A DNA stretch of 64,000 nucleotides from Opitutia bacterium ISCC 52 (GTDB lineage: Bacteria > Verrucomicrobiota > Verrucomicrobiia > Opitutales > UBA2995). The translations under genes and the position numbers were made by a program. Below the pieces are notes generated by a model that was not told the DNA's origin, ran no database searches, and saw only the letters and a list, made by a program, of their open reading frames with translations. The stretch is taken from contig CP076040.1 in the NCBI GenBank assembly GCA_014529675.2, positions 2,189,894 to 2,253,893 of the forward strand, given 5' to 3'. Shown piece after piece: positions 9,818 to 19,359 of the stretch (position 1 is its first letter; every line of letters starts with the position of its first letter).

Positions 9818-9886
9818 TGTAGGAGGTAGCTCGCCGCCGAATCGAAAGTCCAACGACGTAAAATCGGCAGCAAGCTACCTCCTACA
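9818..9886. repeat. Palindromic REP-like element between DUF3303 remnants
   Basis: Arms 9818-9840 (TGTAGGAGGTAGCTCGCCGC...) and 9864-9886 pair over 23 positions with two mismatches. Its outer edge provides the stop codon of the upstream gene fragment. Confidence 0.88.
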
Positions 9887-9950
9887 AAAGGTAAAAGGAG
9901 TCCATACAACCCTCGTCCTTGAAGCGTTCGATGACCATGTATTTTCGCAT
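9882..9950 (-). pseudogene. 5' fragment of a second DUF3303 copy
   Basis: An ATG at 9950 opens MRKYMVIERFKDEGCMDS, nearly the same start as the neighbouring DUF3303-like gene (QYMVIERFKAGCYEQ). After 22 codons it runs into a palindromic repeat whose first bases supply the TAG stop (9884-9882). The layout is therefore first copy head, repeat, second copy. It suggests either a tandem duplication with the first copy lost by repeat insertion, or a repeat that duplicated the 5' end when it inserted. Too short to be a working gene. Confidence 0.6.
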
Positions 9951-10186
9951 ACCTTCGACGTGCCTTGTTAATTAGTGGTTCATACGGAGTCCTGATGTCG
10001 GCATTGACTGACGAATGGTAAGGGCGCGCACTTCTGCGCATAACCGCGACTAGGAGGAAGGAACATCCGGCATGTCGGCCCGAGGGTGAGTGCACACCGA
10101 CAAATAATTGAGGTCACACCTTCAAGCAGCCAATAAAAGAAAAAGTAATAACACTCTGTATGCGCTCATACGTTAGGGAACGCTAA
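9951..10186. other. Intergenic stretch, nothing recognised
   Basis: Non-coding leader of the DUF3303 remnants and downstream end of the large dehydrogenase gene. I see no convincing gene, terminator or conserved RNA in it. The overlapping long frames here lack coding character. Confidence 0.4.
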
Positions 10187-13100
10187 TTATTCTACGACCA
10201 TCTCCCCTTTCATCATAAACCAGTGCCCGGGAAAGGTGCAGATGTAAGGGTAAACACCGGGTTTATCCGGTGCGTAGAATCGTAAGACCTGTGCTCCATC
10301 GGCTTCGATCATGTTGGTGTATTGTATAATCCCTGAATGCTCGGGGATAAATTGCTTTTCTAATCCACTGGGATCTTTGGCCATTTCATTGGCTGCCATC
10401 CCAACTGATTCGTTCGTACCGGGTTGAATAAGAACCCAGTTGTGCTGAGTCGCATCGGGATTGGTGAACAGCAAGCGTATGGGCTGACCGGCCTTTACAG
10501 TGAACTTATCCACCGTAAAGAGCATACGTTCCGGAATGGTTGATACCTCAATCGTAAATAGATTCTTTTGACGATCGAATCCTGACGCACTGGCCCCACC
10601 TTCCAATAAGATATCTTTCGTCTCATTCCCCTTATCCCAATTCTCATAGAAATCGCTCAAGGTCTTGGCAGCAGGTTTACCGATGGCGGGTTTATTTCCC
10701 TGCCAATGACGCGCAAGGGATTCGGCCCCGATAGCACAGCGGATGGCAAACCTGAGGTGTTCCTGCATGGGATATTGAAAAATATCGGTCACTGCATTCA
10801 GCGCTTCCTCCGTTCCCAGGTAACTGGCCGCATTGACTGCCTCCATGCGGACAATGCCATTAGGATCGTTTACACGGTCTTTGAGCAGTCTTGTCGCTGT
10901 GGCCAAGGAGAAACCGTTGTTAGCCAAATTTGCGATTGCGGGAAGCCCCTCTGCACCCACCGTGTGTCGCAGTTGCCTGGTTGCGGCTGCTCGGGCGTGG
11001 TGATTATCGCAATTGAGTAACTCTTCAATCAGTCTCGGACGACTGACTCCAATACTACGGTAGACCCACATGGCTTCCACCTGATGGTGGCGGAAGCGAT
11101 CATCATTTGAATCAAGTTGAGCCACCCACTTATCGAGTGCTTTTTCAACTGCAGCCGCATCATGGGAGTCCCTCAACTCACGTTTGGTCCAATAACGGTA
11201 GCGGTATTCATCACGCTTTAAATTATCGAGCAATTGCCCCAAGGATGCATCGGCAATCTTTGGCGGATCCTGCAATTCAACTCCTTTCGGAACGATGCGC
11301 CAGATACGGCCACTCTTTCGATCGCGACGGGGATCGCGCAATGAGTACTGAGCGTGTCCCTTGACTGGGTTGTACCAGTCGCACACATACATGGCTCCGC
11401 GTGGACCATACTTAAGGTCGACAGGAATAAAACTTAAGTTCTCTGAAAATATGAGGTCACTCACATACTCCTCTTTAAAGTGATCGTCTTTCTCTACCCA
11501 CTTGTGAATCTCTACACGGTTGGTAGGCTTGTAACGCACTTTGATGAATCCACCCTGCAGCTCATCAGGCCACATAGGGTAATCGACAAATTCATGACCG
11601 CAGACTCCCGAGTAGGCGGGTATGCCAGAAGCCTTCGGGTGCTGATCCGGGAAGGCCGGATTGGTCGCATGGAACGCACTGGCGAAAATAGGGTGACTGG
11701 CCACATGGTATCCCCAGTCATCGTAGGTCACTCCCCACGGATTGGTATTGGGATAACTGCCGAAGGTGATCAAAGCTTCGTTCTTTGGAGAGTATTTAAA
11801 CCAGGCTGAGTTTTTGGCACGGATTGGGCCATAAGGGGTTTCCACTTGAGAGTTATGGAAAATGGATTCTCGAAAGAGTAAATCCCCATCAGGCGACCAG
11901 ACAAAGTCGTGCAAGGCGTGGTGTGAATCTTCGCAACCAAATCCGGTGTAAAGGTATTCGCGCGAATCAGCCTTACCATCGCCATCGCTATCATAGATGT
12001 AACTCAGATGAGGTTCTTCGGAAACGATGATACCGTCCTTATAAAGTTCGTAGGAAAGCGGGATATTCAGGTCGTCCGCCCACACGGTTGATTTGTCGGC
12101 TTTACCATCCAAATCGGTATCTTCAAGGATAACGATCTTATCGCGCGGCTCCTGCCCAGGATAGACGTGAGGATAGGTCACAGAGGTGCTCACCCAGAGC
12201 CGCCCTTTGGCATCCCAACGCATAGTGATAGGACAGGCGATTTCAGGAAACTCTTCTTCACTGGCAAACAGATTCACTTCGAAGCGCGGATCCACCCTAA
12301 AGGCCGCCAATTCATCGGCGGGCGACATCCATTCGTTGGCCCCACGTGATTCGCGCACCTCATCGAGCTCTGGCACATTGGAATCATCGACAGGTTGGTC
12401 ACCAAAGTTTTGGCCCTGCGCAATGGCCCAGATTCGCCTGTCACGATTGGTGGTCATAATTTCGAGATTCCTCATAGCGGGAAGGAAATCCAGGTAGCCG
12501 TAACTCTTATTTCTGGAACCGGTGTAGTAGTATGTATTCAACGGACGGTAGCGCCGAAAGTATTGGTTGTTCTTATCAATGATAGTAGCGAGAAGCTCTT
12601 CGTTTCGTGCGGGAGCAGCCTTTCCAAATACCGTTTGAAACAAAGCATCAGCAAATACTTTGTAACCGGCGTCATTTAAATGAACCCCATTGATGGTCAG
12701 GTCGCCATTACTAGCCATAGCCGACTTGGTCGCATCAAACACATTGGCAAAACCCACTTGCATCCGCGCCGCCACTTCAGCCATCGCTTCCGTGTAAGCA
12801 GCCAAACGTTCATTATTGAGATCCGCGGCAGGCACCTTGGCTGTGTTTTCATTCGCAATCGGTGATATTAGAATGAGCTGGGGTGCATTCACATTATTGT
12901 AGGCCTTAGCTTTTAAGTCCAAAACGGCTTTGGCCAAACGTTCCTTAAACGCATCAATGACTTCCAAGCCATCAAAGGATTCATTAAATCCAAAGGCAGC
13001 AAACACCACGTCGACCTGCTCACGAGTTAAGTGCTGCTCGATAGTTGCAAAGTTGGCAGGACGCGGCTGTAGGTCGACCTCATCCGCTGACCAGGCAAAA

Positions 13101-13522
13101 TTACGGACGACTAATTCACGCTCCGGATGAGCCAACTGGATATTGGCTTCGATATGACCAAAATGCTGCGCGCGATCGAGCAAGGTATTTCCTACAAACG
13201 CGATGCGATCCCGTTTTTTAAGATTCAGAGGAAGCTCGGTTGGAACAGGATGGGCAATGATTGCCACCGGAGCTTCGTTGGCATAGATGCCATATTGAGC
13301 CAGATCTGGATCCATTTCTGGCTCTGGATTCCCTGTCTGTGTATTCTTGGCGTCTTTAACTTTTTTGGCCTGCGCGGGTTGTTTGCCTCCTTCAACCTTT
13401 ATTTCTTCAACCACAACCGCTTCAGCCTCTGGTTGAATAAATAATAAGCTTAATGGAACTAATAGGAGGCCTCCAGCGAGACAAAATGATAGTAATATCG
13501 ATTTCCGGGGTAGTCGTTTCAT
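10187..13522 (-). CDS. SGNH / membrane-bound dehydrogenase / HEAT / blue-copper protein
   Basis: 1111-residue exported protein in four parts. After a signal anchor (ILLSFCLAGGLLLVPLSLLF) and a charged linker comes an SGNH-like domain (about 100-310); block I reads FVGNTLLDR, so the usual GDS nucleophile motif is degenerate, while NGVHLND near the end keeps a His. Residues about 400-760 match the PVC 'membrane-bound dehydrogenase' propeller (FEVNLFASEEEFPEIACP, LEDTDLDGKADK, DSDGDGKADS). Helical HEAT-like repeats follow (about 770-960). The last about 125 residues are an azurin/auracyanin-like cupredoxin with candidate copper ligands His in TQHNW, then Cys, His and Met in YICTFPGHWFMMKG. No CxxCH haem site is present, unlike many relatives. 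Redox partner and substrate are unknown. Confidence 0.85.
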   Translation of the reverse strand: MKRLPRKSILLSFCLAGGLLLVPLSLLFIQPEAEAVVVEEIKVEGGKQPAQAKKVKDAKNTQTGNPEPEMDPDLAQYGIYANEAPVAIIAHPVPTELPLNLKKRDRIAFVGNTLLDRAQHFGHIEANIQLAHPERELVVRNFAWSADEVDLQPRPANFATIEQHLTREQVDVVFAAFGFNESFDGLEVIDAFKERLAKAVLDLKAKAYNNVNAPQLILISPIANENTAKVPAADLNNERLAAYTEAMAEVAARMQVGFANVFDATKSAMASNGDLTINGVHLNDAGYKVFADALFQTVFGKAAPARNEELLATIIDKNNQYFRRYRPLNTYYYTGSRNKSYGYLDFLPAMRNLEIMTTNRDRRIWAIAQGQNFGDQPVDDSNVPELDEVRESRGANEWMSPADELAAFRVDPRFEVNLFASEEEFPEIACPITMRWDAKGRLWVSTSVTYPHVYPGQEPRDKIVILEDTDLDGKADKSTVWADDLNIPLSYELYKDGIIVSEEPHLSYIYDSDGDGKADSREYLYTGFGCEDSHHALHDFVWSPDGDLLFRESIFHNSQVETPYGPIRAKNSAWFKYSPKNEALITFGSYPNTNPWGVTYDDWGYHVASHPIFASAFHATNPAFPDQHPKASGIPAYSGVCGHEFVDYPMWPDELQGGFIKVRYKPTNRVEIHKWVEKDDHFKEEYVSDLIFSENLSFIPVDLKYGPRGAMYVCDWYNPVKGHAQYSLRDPRRDRKSGRIWRIVPKGVELQDPPKIADASLGQLLDNLKRDEYRYRYWTKRELRDSHDAAAVEKALDKWVAQLDSNDDRFRHHQVEAMWVYRSIGVSRPRLIEELLNCDNHHARAAATRQLRHTVGAEGLPAIANLANNGFSLATATRLLKDRVNDPNGIVRMEAVNAASYLGTEEALNAVTDIFQYPMQEHLRFAIRCAIGAESLARHWQGNKPAIGKPAAKTLSDFYENWDKGNETKDILLEGGASASGFDRQKNLFTIEVSTIPERMLFTVDKFTVKAGQPIRLLFTNPDATQHNWVLIQPGTNESVGMAANEMAKDPSGLEKQFIPEHSGIIQYTNMIEADGAQVLRFYAPDKPGVYPYICTFPGHWFMMKGEMVVE

Positions 13523-13809
13523 GGGTATAGACAGTCGTAGAATTCGGAAGTTTGTTTTCTAGTTTCCGTTTGGCAAACTTAGATTACAGGGTGTGGGGCG
13601 AAGAGTAAGGGACGCGGGAAGCCATATCCCGCAAAAACGTATTATCTGATGAAAACTGCTCATTTAGGGTGCGAGGACTCGACCTTATTAATTAATGCAA
13701 GTCAGCCCCTCGCCCCTTGCACTGCGTCCCTCGCCCCGTATATTTTCCTTTAAAAACATGACTTCATGATTGTTACTTTAGGTTAACTATTGTTCTCATC
13801 TGACATCCC

Positions 13810-14625
13810 ATGAAATTTGCAATTTGTAACGAAACCTTTGGTGAAATCCCACTTGCTGAATCTGCTGCAGCCGCCGCGCGCCACGGCTATGATGGGCTAG
13901 AGATAGCGCCGTTCACCCTGGATAAGGATGTCCCTGAAATCAACCTCGTTGAGGCCAGCTCCCTAGGGGATCAAGTGCGCGACCAGGGCGTCGAAGTAGT
14001 TGGCCTCCATTGGCTCCTGGCCAAAACGGAAGGTTTCCACCTGACCTCACCTGATCCTGCCGTCCAGCAGGCGACTGCTGATCGAGCAAGGCAATTAGCC
14101 GACCTTTGTTGTGCCATGGGAGGAAAAGTCATGGTGTGGGGAAGCCCACAACAACGCAGCCTGGAATCTGATTGGGATTACAAAGAAGCTTTTGAGCGAG
14201 CTGTTGGTCTCCTGCAAGTGGCCTCCAGGCACTGCGAGGACCTGGGCGTCACCATAGCCATGGAGCCACTGGGACCCACAGAAACCAATTTTCTAAATAC
14301 GACGGCTGAAACAATCCGTTTATGCCAGGCTGTTAATAGTCCCGCTTGTCAGCTTCATTTGGATGTAAAGGCGATGAGTTCTGAGGAATCATCCATAGGA
14401 GATGTAATTCGAGCATCCAAAGACTGGACTGCCCATTTTCACGCTAACGACCCCAATCTCTATGGGCCAGGCATGGGCGACACGGAATATGGCCCCATAG
14501 TCGAAGCCTTACGAGAAACTGAGTATCAAGGCTGGATCTCTGTAGAAGTTTTCAAATACGATCCTTCTCCTGATCATATTGCTGAAGTCAGCATGCGAAA
14601 CCTAAAGCAATATTTCGGCTCTTAA
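13810..14625 (+). CDS. Sugar phosphate isomerase/epimerase family TIM barrel
   Basis: 271-residue cytoplasmic protein of the xylose-isomerase-like TIM-barrel family (AP endonuclease 2 fold). Starts MKFAICNETFGE and has candidate metal ligands Glu in AMEPLGP, Asp in LHLDVKAM, His in AHFHANDPN and Glu in SVEVFKY, matching the usual E-D-H-E set. Members act as sugar isomerases, epimerases or in sugar-acid and inositol pathways; the exact reaction cannot be told. It is the first gene of a plus-strand pair, 18 bp upstream of a secreted DUF6807-DUF1080 protein, so it may process a sugar released by that protein. The 287-bp region upstream is shared with the divergent dehydrogenase gene. Confidence 0.86.
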   Translation: MKFAICNETFGEIPLAESAAAAARHGYDGLEIAPFTLDKDVPEINLVEASSLGDQVRDQGVEVVGLHWLLAKTEGFHLTSPDPAVQQATADRARQLADLCCAMGGKVMVWGSPQQRSLESDWDYKEAFERAVGLLQVASRHCEDLGVTIAMEPLGPTETNFLNTTAETIRLCQAVNSPACQLHLDVKAMSSEESSIGDVIRASKDWTAHFHANDPNLYGPGMGDTEYGPIVEALRETEYQGWISVEVFKYDPSPDHIAEVSMRNLKQYFGS

Positions 14626-14643
14626 AATTTATCACCCTACCCT

Positions 14644-16155
14644 ATGAAAACAGTATTACTACTCCTAGCCTCCATTGGCCTGCTAACTAATAACATTCAG
14701 GCTGCCAGCTTTGAATTTGAAACCGACGATAGCGGCGTAACCGTTAAACTGAACGGCGAGCTCTTTACTCGATACGTCACCGATCAGGCAAATAAACCCT
14801 ATTTCTACCCCATCATCGGGCCGACGGGTGCTCACATGACACGGCACTATCCGATGAAAGATGTTGAAGGCGAACGTCAGGATCATCCACACCACCGAGG
14901 TATCAATTTCGGGCACCATAAAAACAACGGCTACAACACCTGGCTGGAACGTAAGAGTCTCGAAAAAAAGATCGAAGGAAAACCTCCAGAAGAAGCGGAG
15001 AAGATTTTGTCAGTAATGGGCTACACGGTTCACAGCGGTTACAAATCACTCAAGGTGGCGAGTGATCACGCAGTGATGGGCGTAACGAATGACTATACCG
15101 ATTACGACGGTAACTGGATCATGAAAGACGAGAGAACTTACACCTTCCGTGCGCCGGATGATGATTCCCGTATCATTGATGTAGACATCAAACTCATGGC
15201 ACCTCCTCACGTCCTGACACATCTGGCCGATCAAAAAGACGCGGGTCTTTCCATTCGAGTGCCTCACGCCATATCAGTTGACGCGAAACAAGGTGGATTA
15301 CTAATCAATTCCGAAGGTGACACCAATATCGACAGCTGGGGCAAACAGGCAAATTGGTGTGACTACAATGGAACCATTGATGGACAAAAAGTTGGTATCG
15401 CTTTCATGAATCATCCAGCCAGCTTCCGGTATCCGACATTCTGGCACGCCAGGACTTACGGACTACTCACAGCTAATGCCTTTGGCACGAAGTCTGTCGG
15501 TAGCGAAGGAAATGGCACCATCACTTTAAGTGGTGATGAATATATCCGCCTCAAACACCGTTTCTTATTCCACAAAGGCGACCACAAGTCTGCAGATATT
15601 GAAGGCGCCTGGGAAGAATACGCCGGCAAATACAAGTATACGAATCTCTTTAATGGGAAGAGCCTCACCGGATGGAAGAGCAATAACGAAGTTTGCTGGG
15701 AAGCGAAGGATGGTATTCTTCACGCCAAGAACGATCCTGAACAGAAGGGTGATATTCTGCAGACGAAGAAGTCATACAAAGATTTTATGTTCCAAGCTGA
15801 CTTCAAGTTTGGCGAAGGTCGCATTGATACCGGCATCTTCCTACGCGATACCAAGGAACAAATCCAAATTGGTGAATCTGGCAGTCTGAAGCGCGACATG
15901 ACCGCCCTGCCCTACATTCCGGGTAAAGGGTATCCCATCCAAAACACGAAAGCCCAAGAGGTCTTCGATATGGAAAACTGGAACCGGCTCAAGGTGCGCG
16001 TAAAAGGGAACACCTACACGACTTACCTCAATGGCAAGAAAGTCATGACCTACGAATCAGAGACCATCAAACCGGAAGGCCCTATCGGTATCCAAGTCCA
16101 CCCGAAGCGCGAGATGGGTTTGCAATACCGAAATATCATGGTTCGGGAGCTCTAG
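14644..16155 (+). CDS. DUF6807-DUF1080 fusion, secreted
   Basis: 503-residue protein with a signal peptide (MKTVLLLLASIGLLTNNIQA). Residues about 22-320 match the DUF6807 (formerly PmoA-like) family, with the DHPHHRGINFGHH histidine cluster. Residues about 325-503 are a DUF1080 / 3-keto-disaccharide-hydrolase-type jelly-roll domain (FNGKSLTGWKS, DTGIFLRD, NRLKVRVKGNTY). DUF1080 proteins are abundant in PVC bacteria and some act on 3-keto-glycosides. The fusion and the adjacent isomerase suggest a periplasmic step in unusual glycoside breakdown. This is inference; neither half has a catalytic residue I can assign with confidence. Confidence 0.85.
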   Translation: MKTVLLLLASIGLLTNNIQAASFEFETDDSGVTVKLNGELFTRYVTDQANKPYFYPIIGPTGAHMTRHYPMKDVEGERQDHPHHRGINFGHHKNNGYNTWLERKSLEKKIEGKPPEEAEKILSVMGYTVHSGYKSLKVASDHAVMGVTNDYTDYDGNWIMKDERTYTFRAPDDDSRIIDVDIKLMAPPHVLTHLADQKDAGLSIRVPHAISVDAKQGGLLINSEGDTNIDSWGKQANWCDYNGTIDGQKVGIAFMNHPASFRYPTFWHARTYGLLTANAFGTKSVGSEGNGTITLSGDEYIRLKHRFLFHKGDHKSADIEGAWEEYAGKYKYTNLFNGKSLTGWKSNNEVCWEAKDGILHAKNDPEQKGDILQTKKSYKDFMFQADFKFGEGRIDTGIFLRDTKEQIQIGESGSLKRDMTALPYIPGKGYPIQNTKAQEVFDMENWNRLKVRVKGNTYTTYLNGKKVMTYESETIKPEGPIGIQVHPKREMGLQYRNIMVREL

Positions 16156-16247
16156 GAACAGCAAAGAGTTTAAAGCCTAGAGCGAAGAGTGCTATCACCG
16201 TCAGATCCGAGGGATATGGCGTGATTAGATGGCGCGCTGCATTTGCG

Positions 16248-17329
16248 TTATTCTCTCACCCGCTCAAACTTCAATGGCCAAGTGCCGTTGGAGGCGAACT
16301 GTGCCACATAGAGATTTCCGTCACGGTCGAAACCAATTCCGTGAGGATGGTGAAACAAGTGGATCGAGTGGCCATAGTATCCAAATTTCCAGCACGGTAA
16401 TCAGGAGTGGTTCTTCCGAGATTGGCAACCACCGTAAAAATTCGATCTAGAACCGAGATGTAACCTGCTGCGTTCCGATCATTTGGCCAACGATCTCCAA
16501 GATGTGGGATGAAGATATGCTTATCGTGAAATACGATATCGCGAGGATTTCCGCCGGGCAGCATGATGGTTTCCTTCCATTCACCTTCAGTGGTAAAACG
16601 CTTGAGTTTATTTTGATCACTCAACGCCAGAACAATTTCAAGGTTTTCGGGACTAGAGAAATCGATTCCACCTCCGTGGGGCCCCCAGTGAGCTAATGTT
16701 CCTTCACCTTCTCCAATCGATCCACCAAAGGAAGACTGATACTCACCAGCTGCATTGAATCGGTGCACATAGTCCTTTCCGTAACCATCGATGATAAAGA
16801 AATCTCCATTGGGCAGGTGTAAGGTCTTGGAGGGACGAAACTCATCAGGGCTCTCATACAGACCCGATTCCATGGGACATCCAAATGCTTTAAGCACATA
16901 ACCATCCATCGTGGTTTTGAAGACTTTCCCATTCTTTCCATTGTCGGTAATGAAGAGGTATTGCACTCCCTTCTCCTCAATAATGGACATACCGTGTGCA
17001 TTGGGAGCAAAACTTCCCCAAGCATCCACGAGCACGCCTTCTTGGTTTAAGACATACATGCAATGATCTCCACCGGCATTGAGTAATAAAATGCGACCAT
17101 ACCCATCCTCCATAATCGCGTGGCAATGACCCAATTTAAATACGCCCGCATTCTGTTCCGCCCATCCAGGAACCGAACGATAGCTAAAATCCCCAGAGCC
17201 AATAACCAGGGCTTCCTTTGGCGTATGATATGCTTCTACCGGTATATGAGACTCTGGGTGATCGTGAGCCAAGGAACTAACCGTAGCCATGATTTGAAAA
17301 AGGAATACGATTTTTCGTTTTAAAATCAT
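16248..17329 (-). pseudogene. NHL-repeat secreted protein, frameshifted near the C-terminus
   Basis: Signal peptide then a six-bladed NHL-type propeller (GHCHAIMEDGYGRILLLNAGG, PNGDFFIIDGYGKDYVHRF). The frame reads well to DYRAG, then goes out of register. In the +1-compensated frame the sequence continues YYGHSIHLFHHPHGIGFDRDG, NLYVAQFASNGTWPL and FERVRE with TAA at 16250-16248, which is clearly the true last blade. The two frames are joined if one A is restored in the AAA run at 16386-16388. The cause is either a real 1-nt deletion or a homopolymer sequencing error. The unshifted reading would end at 16271. Related lactonase-like and peptidylglycine-lyase-like propellers exist; function unassigned. 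Confidence 0.78.
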
Positions 17330-17542
17330 CTGTCAGCTAAGGTAGAGGCTGCTTCCTGATCACACTAGATAAACCATACAAAATGATTTCTATTGGATAG
17401 CAGATAAGTGGAACGAACGACTCAATTAAAGTCGATAATGCTCCTTAGACTCTGACCTCAATCAAATAGCTGGGAAAGCCACCCTCATTGACCATACCCA
17501 TGCACAGGCAAGGGTTATGGTTGGCAATAATACAAGGACACA

Positions 17543-19174
17543 TCAACCCTCGCTAATACAATAGAGGTACTTGTGGCCACGAATAAACAAGTCGCCACCG
17601 AGAGCAACCGGTGAAGCATCGATCTTATCATCCAGTTTATTGGTGGCGATGATTTCAAGTTCGTCAGAATCTTTAAGAACCAAAGTTGTGCCTTCTCGTC
17701 CTGCCACATAGAGGAATCCATTTGCGGCAAGAGGAGACGCGTATATCCCTCTGAGGGCCTGAAGCCGCTCATCTTGAAAATGATACTCGCCGGTTAATGC
17801 ATTCATGCAGGACAAAATATTGTCATAGCTCTTCGTAACATACAGTCGCTCACCGGAAAGCACAGGTGAAGCGACATAGGAACCGCTTTCTCTTACTTTC
17901 CAAACCACATCGTCGGTGTCAGTCACATCTCCCCTTGAAGACAGCTTGATGGCCTGAACTGAGTTACCCTTGTATCCGCTAGTCACGTACACATTGCCAT
18001 GCCCAACCACAGGCATTGGGATCACATTCGAAGTCAGCCCACTCGCTTCCCAAATAATATCGCCTGTTTCAGCATCGTAAGTACGGGTTGCATTAGTGCC
18101 GGCAACAATGACCTGAAGTTTGCCGTTTTGCTCTAAAATAAAAGGGGTTGTCCAGGAAGTCCGTTCGTCACGATCTTGTCGCCAGACTTCCTTGCCGGTC
18201 ATTTTATTGAGGGCAACGATGTAAGATTGATCTTCATTGTCCCAAAGTACGATCAGGTTGTCTCCTGCAATCGCTGGAGACGCTCCTTCGCCAAAGCCAA
18301 CCCGCGTTCTCATATCACCCAAATCTTTTTCCCAAATGAGATTTCCATCCAGGTCATAAGAATAAATTCCACGTGAGCCAAAAGACGCCCATAGGTGTTT
18401 TCCGTCGGTCACTGGGGATGCATCTGCATAACCGTGACTCGGATGATGCCCTTCATGAGGCATTTCTTCTCGAGCAATTTTTTCCCAAATGATTTCTCCA
18501 GAATTTCGGTCCAATGCGATGACCTTAAACTGCTGCATTTGGAGCACTTGGCCACCGCCAGCGCCTCCTCGTCCTCCTCTTTGACGACCGCCACCAGCAC
18601 CGCCTTGGCCTTGCTGCCGTCCGCCAGGTCCTTGCGCTTGAGCTCCTGGACCACCTTGGCCTCCACCACGACGAGAGCGCATTTCAGCTCTCAGTGCGTT
18701 GCGTTCCTCATCGTTCAGTTCGCCGTCTCCATCCTTATCAAATTGAGCCAAGAGTTCAGCGGGTGGACCTCCTTGCCCACCAGGCCCCCTAGCCTGTCCG
18801 CCAGGACCACCTTGACCACCACCACCTCTTTGTCGACCTCCAGGGCCTCCTGCGGCATTCGCATTACCACCTGGACGTTGCCGTTGTTGAGCTGCGGGTG
18901 CTTGAGGAGCTTCTCCAACCGGGACGGCGGATAGTAGAAATATTTTATCTTCCCAAATGATAGGAGTGGAATAACCCGCTCCACCAACTTCGGCCTTCCA
19001 TTTTATGTTCTTTTCATCACCCCACTCAATGGGCGGAGTGGCATGCTCAGCTACACCGGTTCCAGATGTTGGACGCCAGGTAGGCCAGTTTTTGTGCCCA
19101 TCAGCCAGTAATGTGCCGAAAGGAATTGTGAGTACAAGGGAAGACAGAACCAATAACGATCGAGAAGTTTTCAT
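17543..19174 (-). CDS. PQQ-type beta-propeller with RGG-like EF-hand insert
   Basis: 543-residue exported protein (signal MKTSRSLLVLSSLVLTIPFG, cleavage near LLADG). Propeller blades show the BamB/PQQ pattern (WPTWRPTSGTG, VIALDRNSGEIIWEK, YDAETGDIIWEASG, LYVTKSYDNILSC). Between blade 1 and the rest, residues about 88-212 form a Gly/Arg/Gln-rich low-complexity insert. A single EF-hand loop lies in the middle of it (DKDGDGELNDEE, residues 146-157). Many PVC proteins attach EF-hands to propellers; the length and RGG-like make-up of this insert are unusual. It may be a calcium-responsive or nucleic-acid/polyanion-binding linker. No quinoprotein active site can be confirmed, so enzymatic activity is uncertain. 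Confidence 0.87.
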   Translation of the reverse strand: MKTSRSLLVLSSLVLTIPFGTLLADGHKNWPTWRPTSGTGVAEHATPPIEWGDEKNIKWKAEVGGAGYSTPIIWEDKIFLLSAVPVGEAPQAPAAQQRQRPGGNANAAGGPGGRQRGGGGQGGPGGQARGPGGQGGPPAELLAQFDKDGDGELNDEERNALRAEMRSRRGGGQGGPGAQAQGPGGRQQGQGGAGGGRQRGGRGGAGGGQVLQMQQFKVIALDRNSGEIIWEKIAREEMPHEGHHPSHGYADASPVTDGKHLWASFGSRGIYSYDLDGNLIWEKDLGDMRTRVGFGEGASPAIAGDNLIVLWDNEDQSYIVALNKMTGKEVWRQDRDERTSWTTPFILEQNGKLQVIVAGTNATRTYDAETGDIIWEASGLTSNVIPMPVVGHGNVYVTSGYKGNSVQAIKLSSRGDVTDTDDVVWKVRESGSYVASPVLSGERLYVTKSYDNILSCMNALTGEYHFQDERLQALRGIYASPLAANGFLYVAGREGTTLVLKDSDELEIIATNKLDDKIDASPVALGGDLFIRGHKYLYCISEG

Positions 19175-19359
19175 AATACTGTTGCGAGTTAACAGGTGTT
19201 TTTATCTCTAACGTCCAGAAACCCTAGAAAGGTTTCAACTATTTTGTGGGTTATACCTATTGCTGTCCGAAACGGCGGCTTCAAGAATTATTGGACCATT
19301 TTACCCCCGCATGAAATCGTTCTCAGAAAGTTAATTAGATGCCCTGAAAAACTAAATCT

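Noticed and set aside
5388-9886. CRISPR array or transposon ends for the TGTAGGAGG palindromes
   Set aside because: They are single, unevenly spaced hairpins without spacers, and no transposase gene or target duplication is visible.
9811-10095. 94-residue frame spanning the repeat and upstream region
   Set aside because: Much of it is translated palindrome, and it conflicts with the DUF3303 fragment in another frame.
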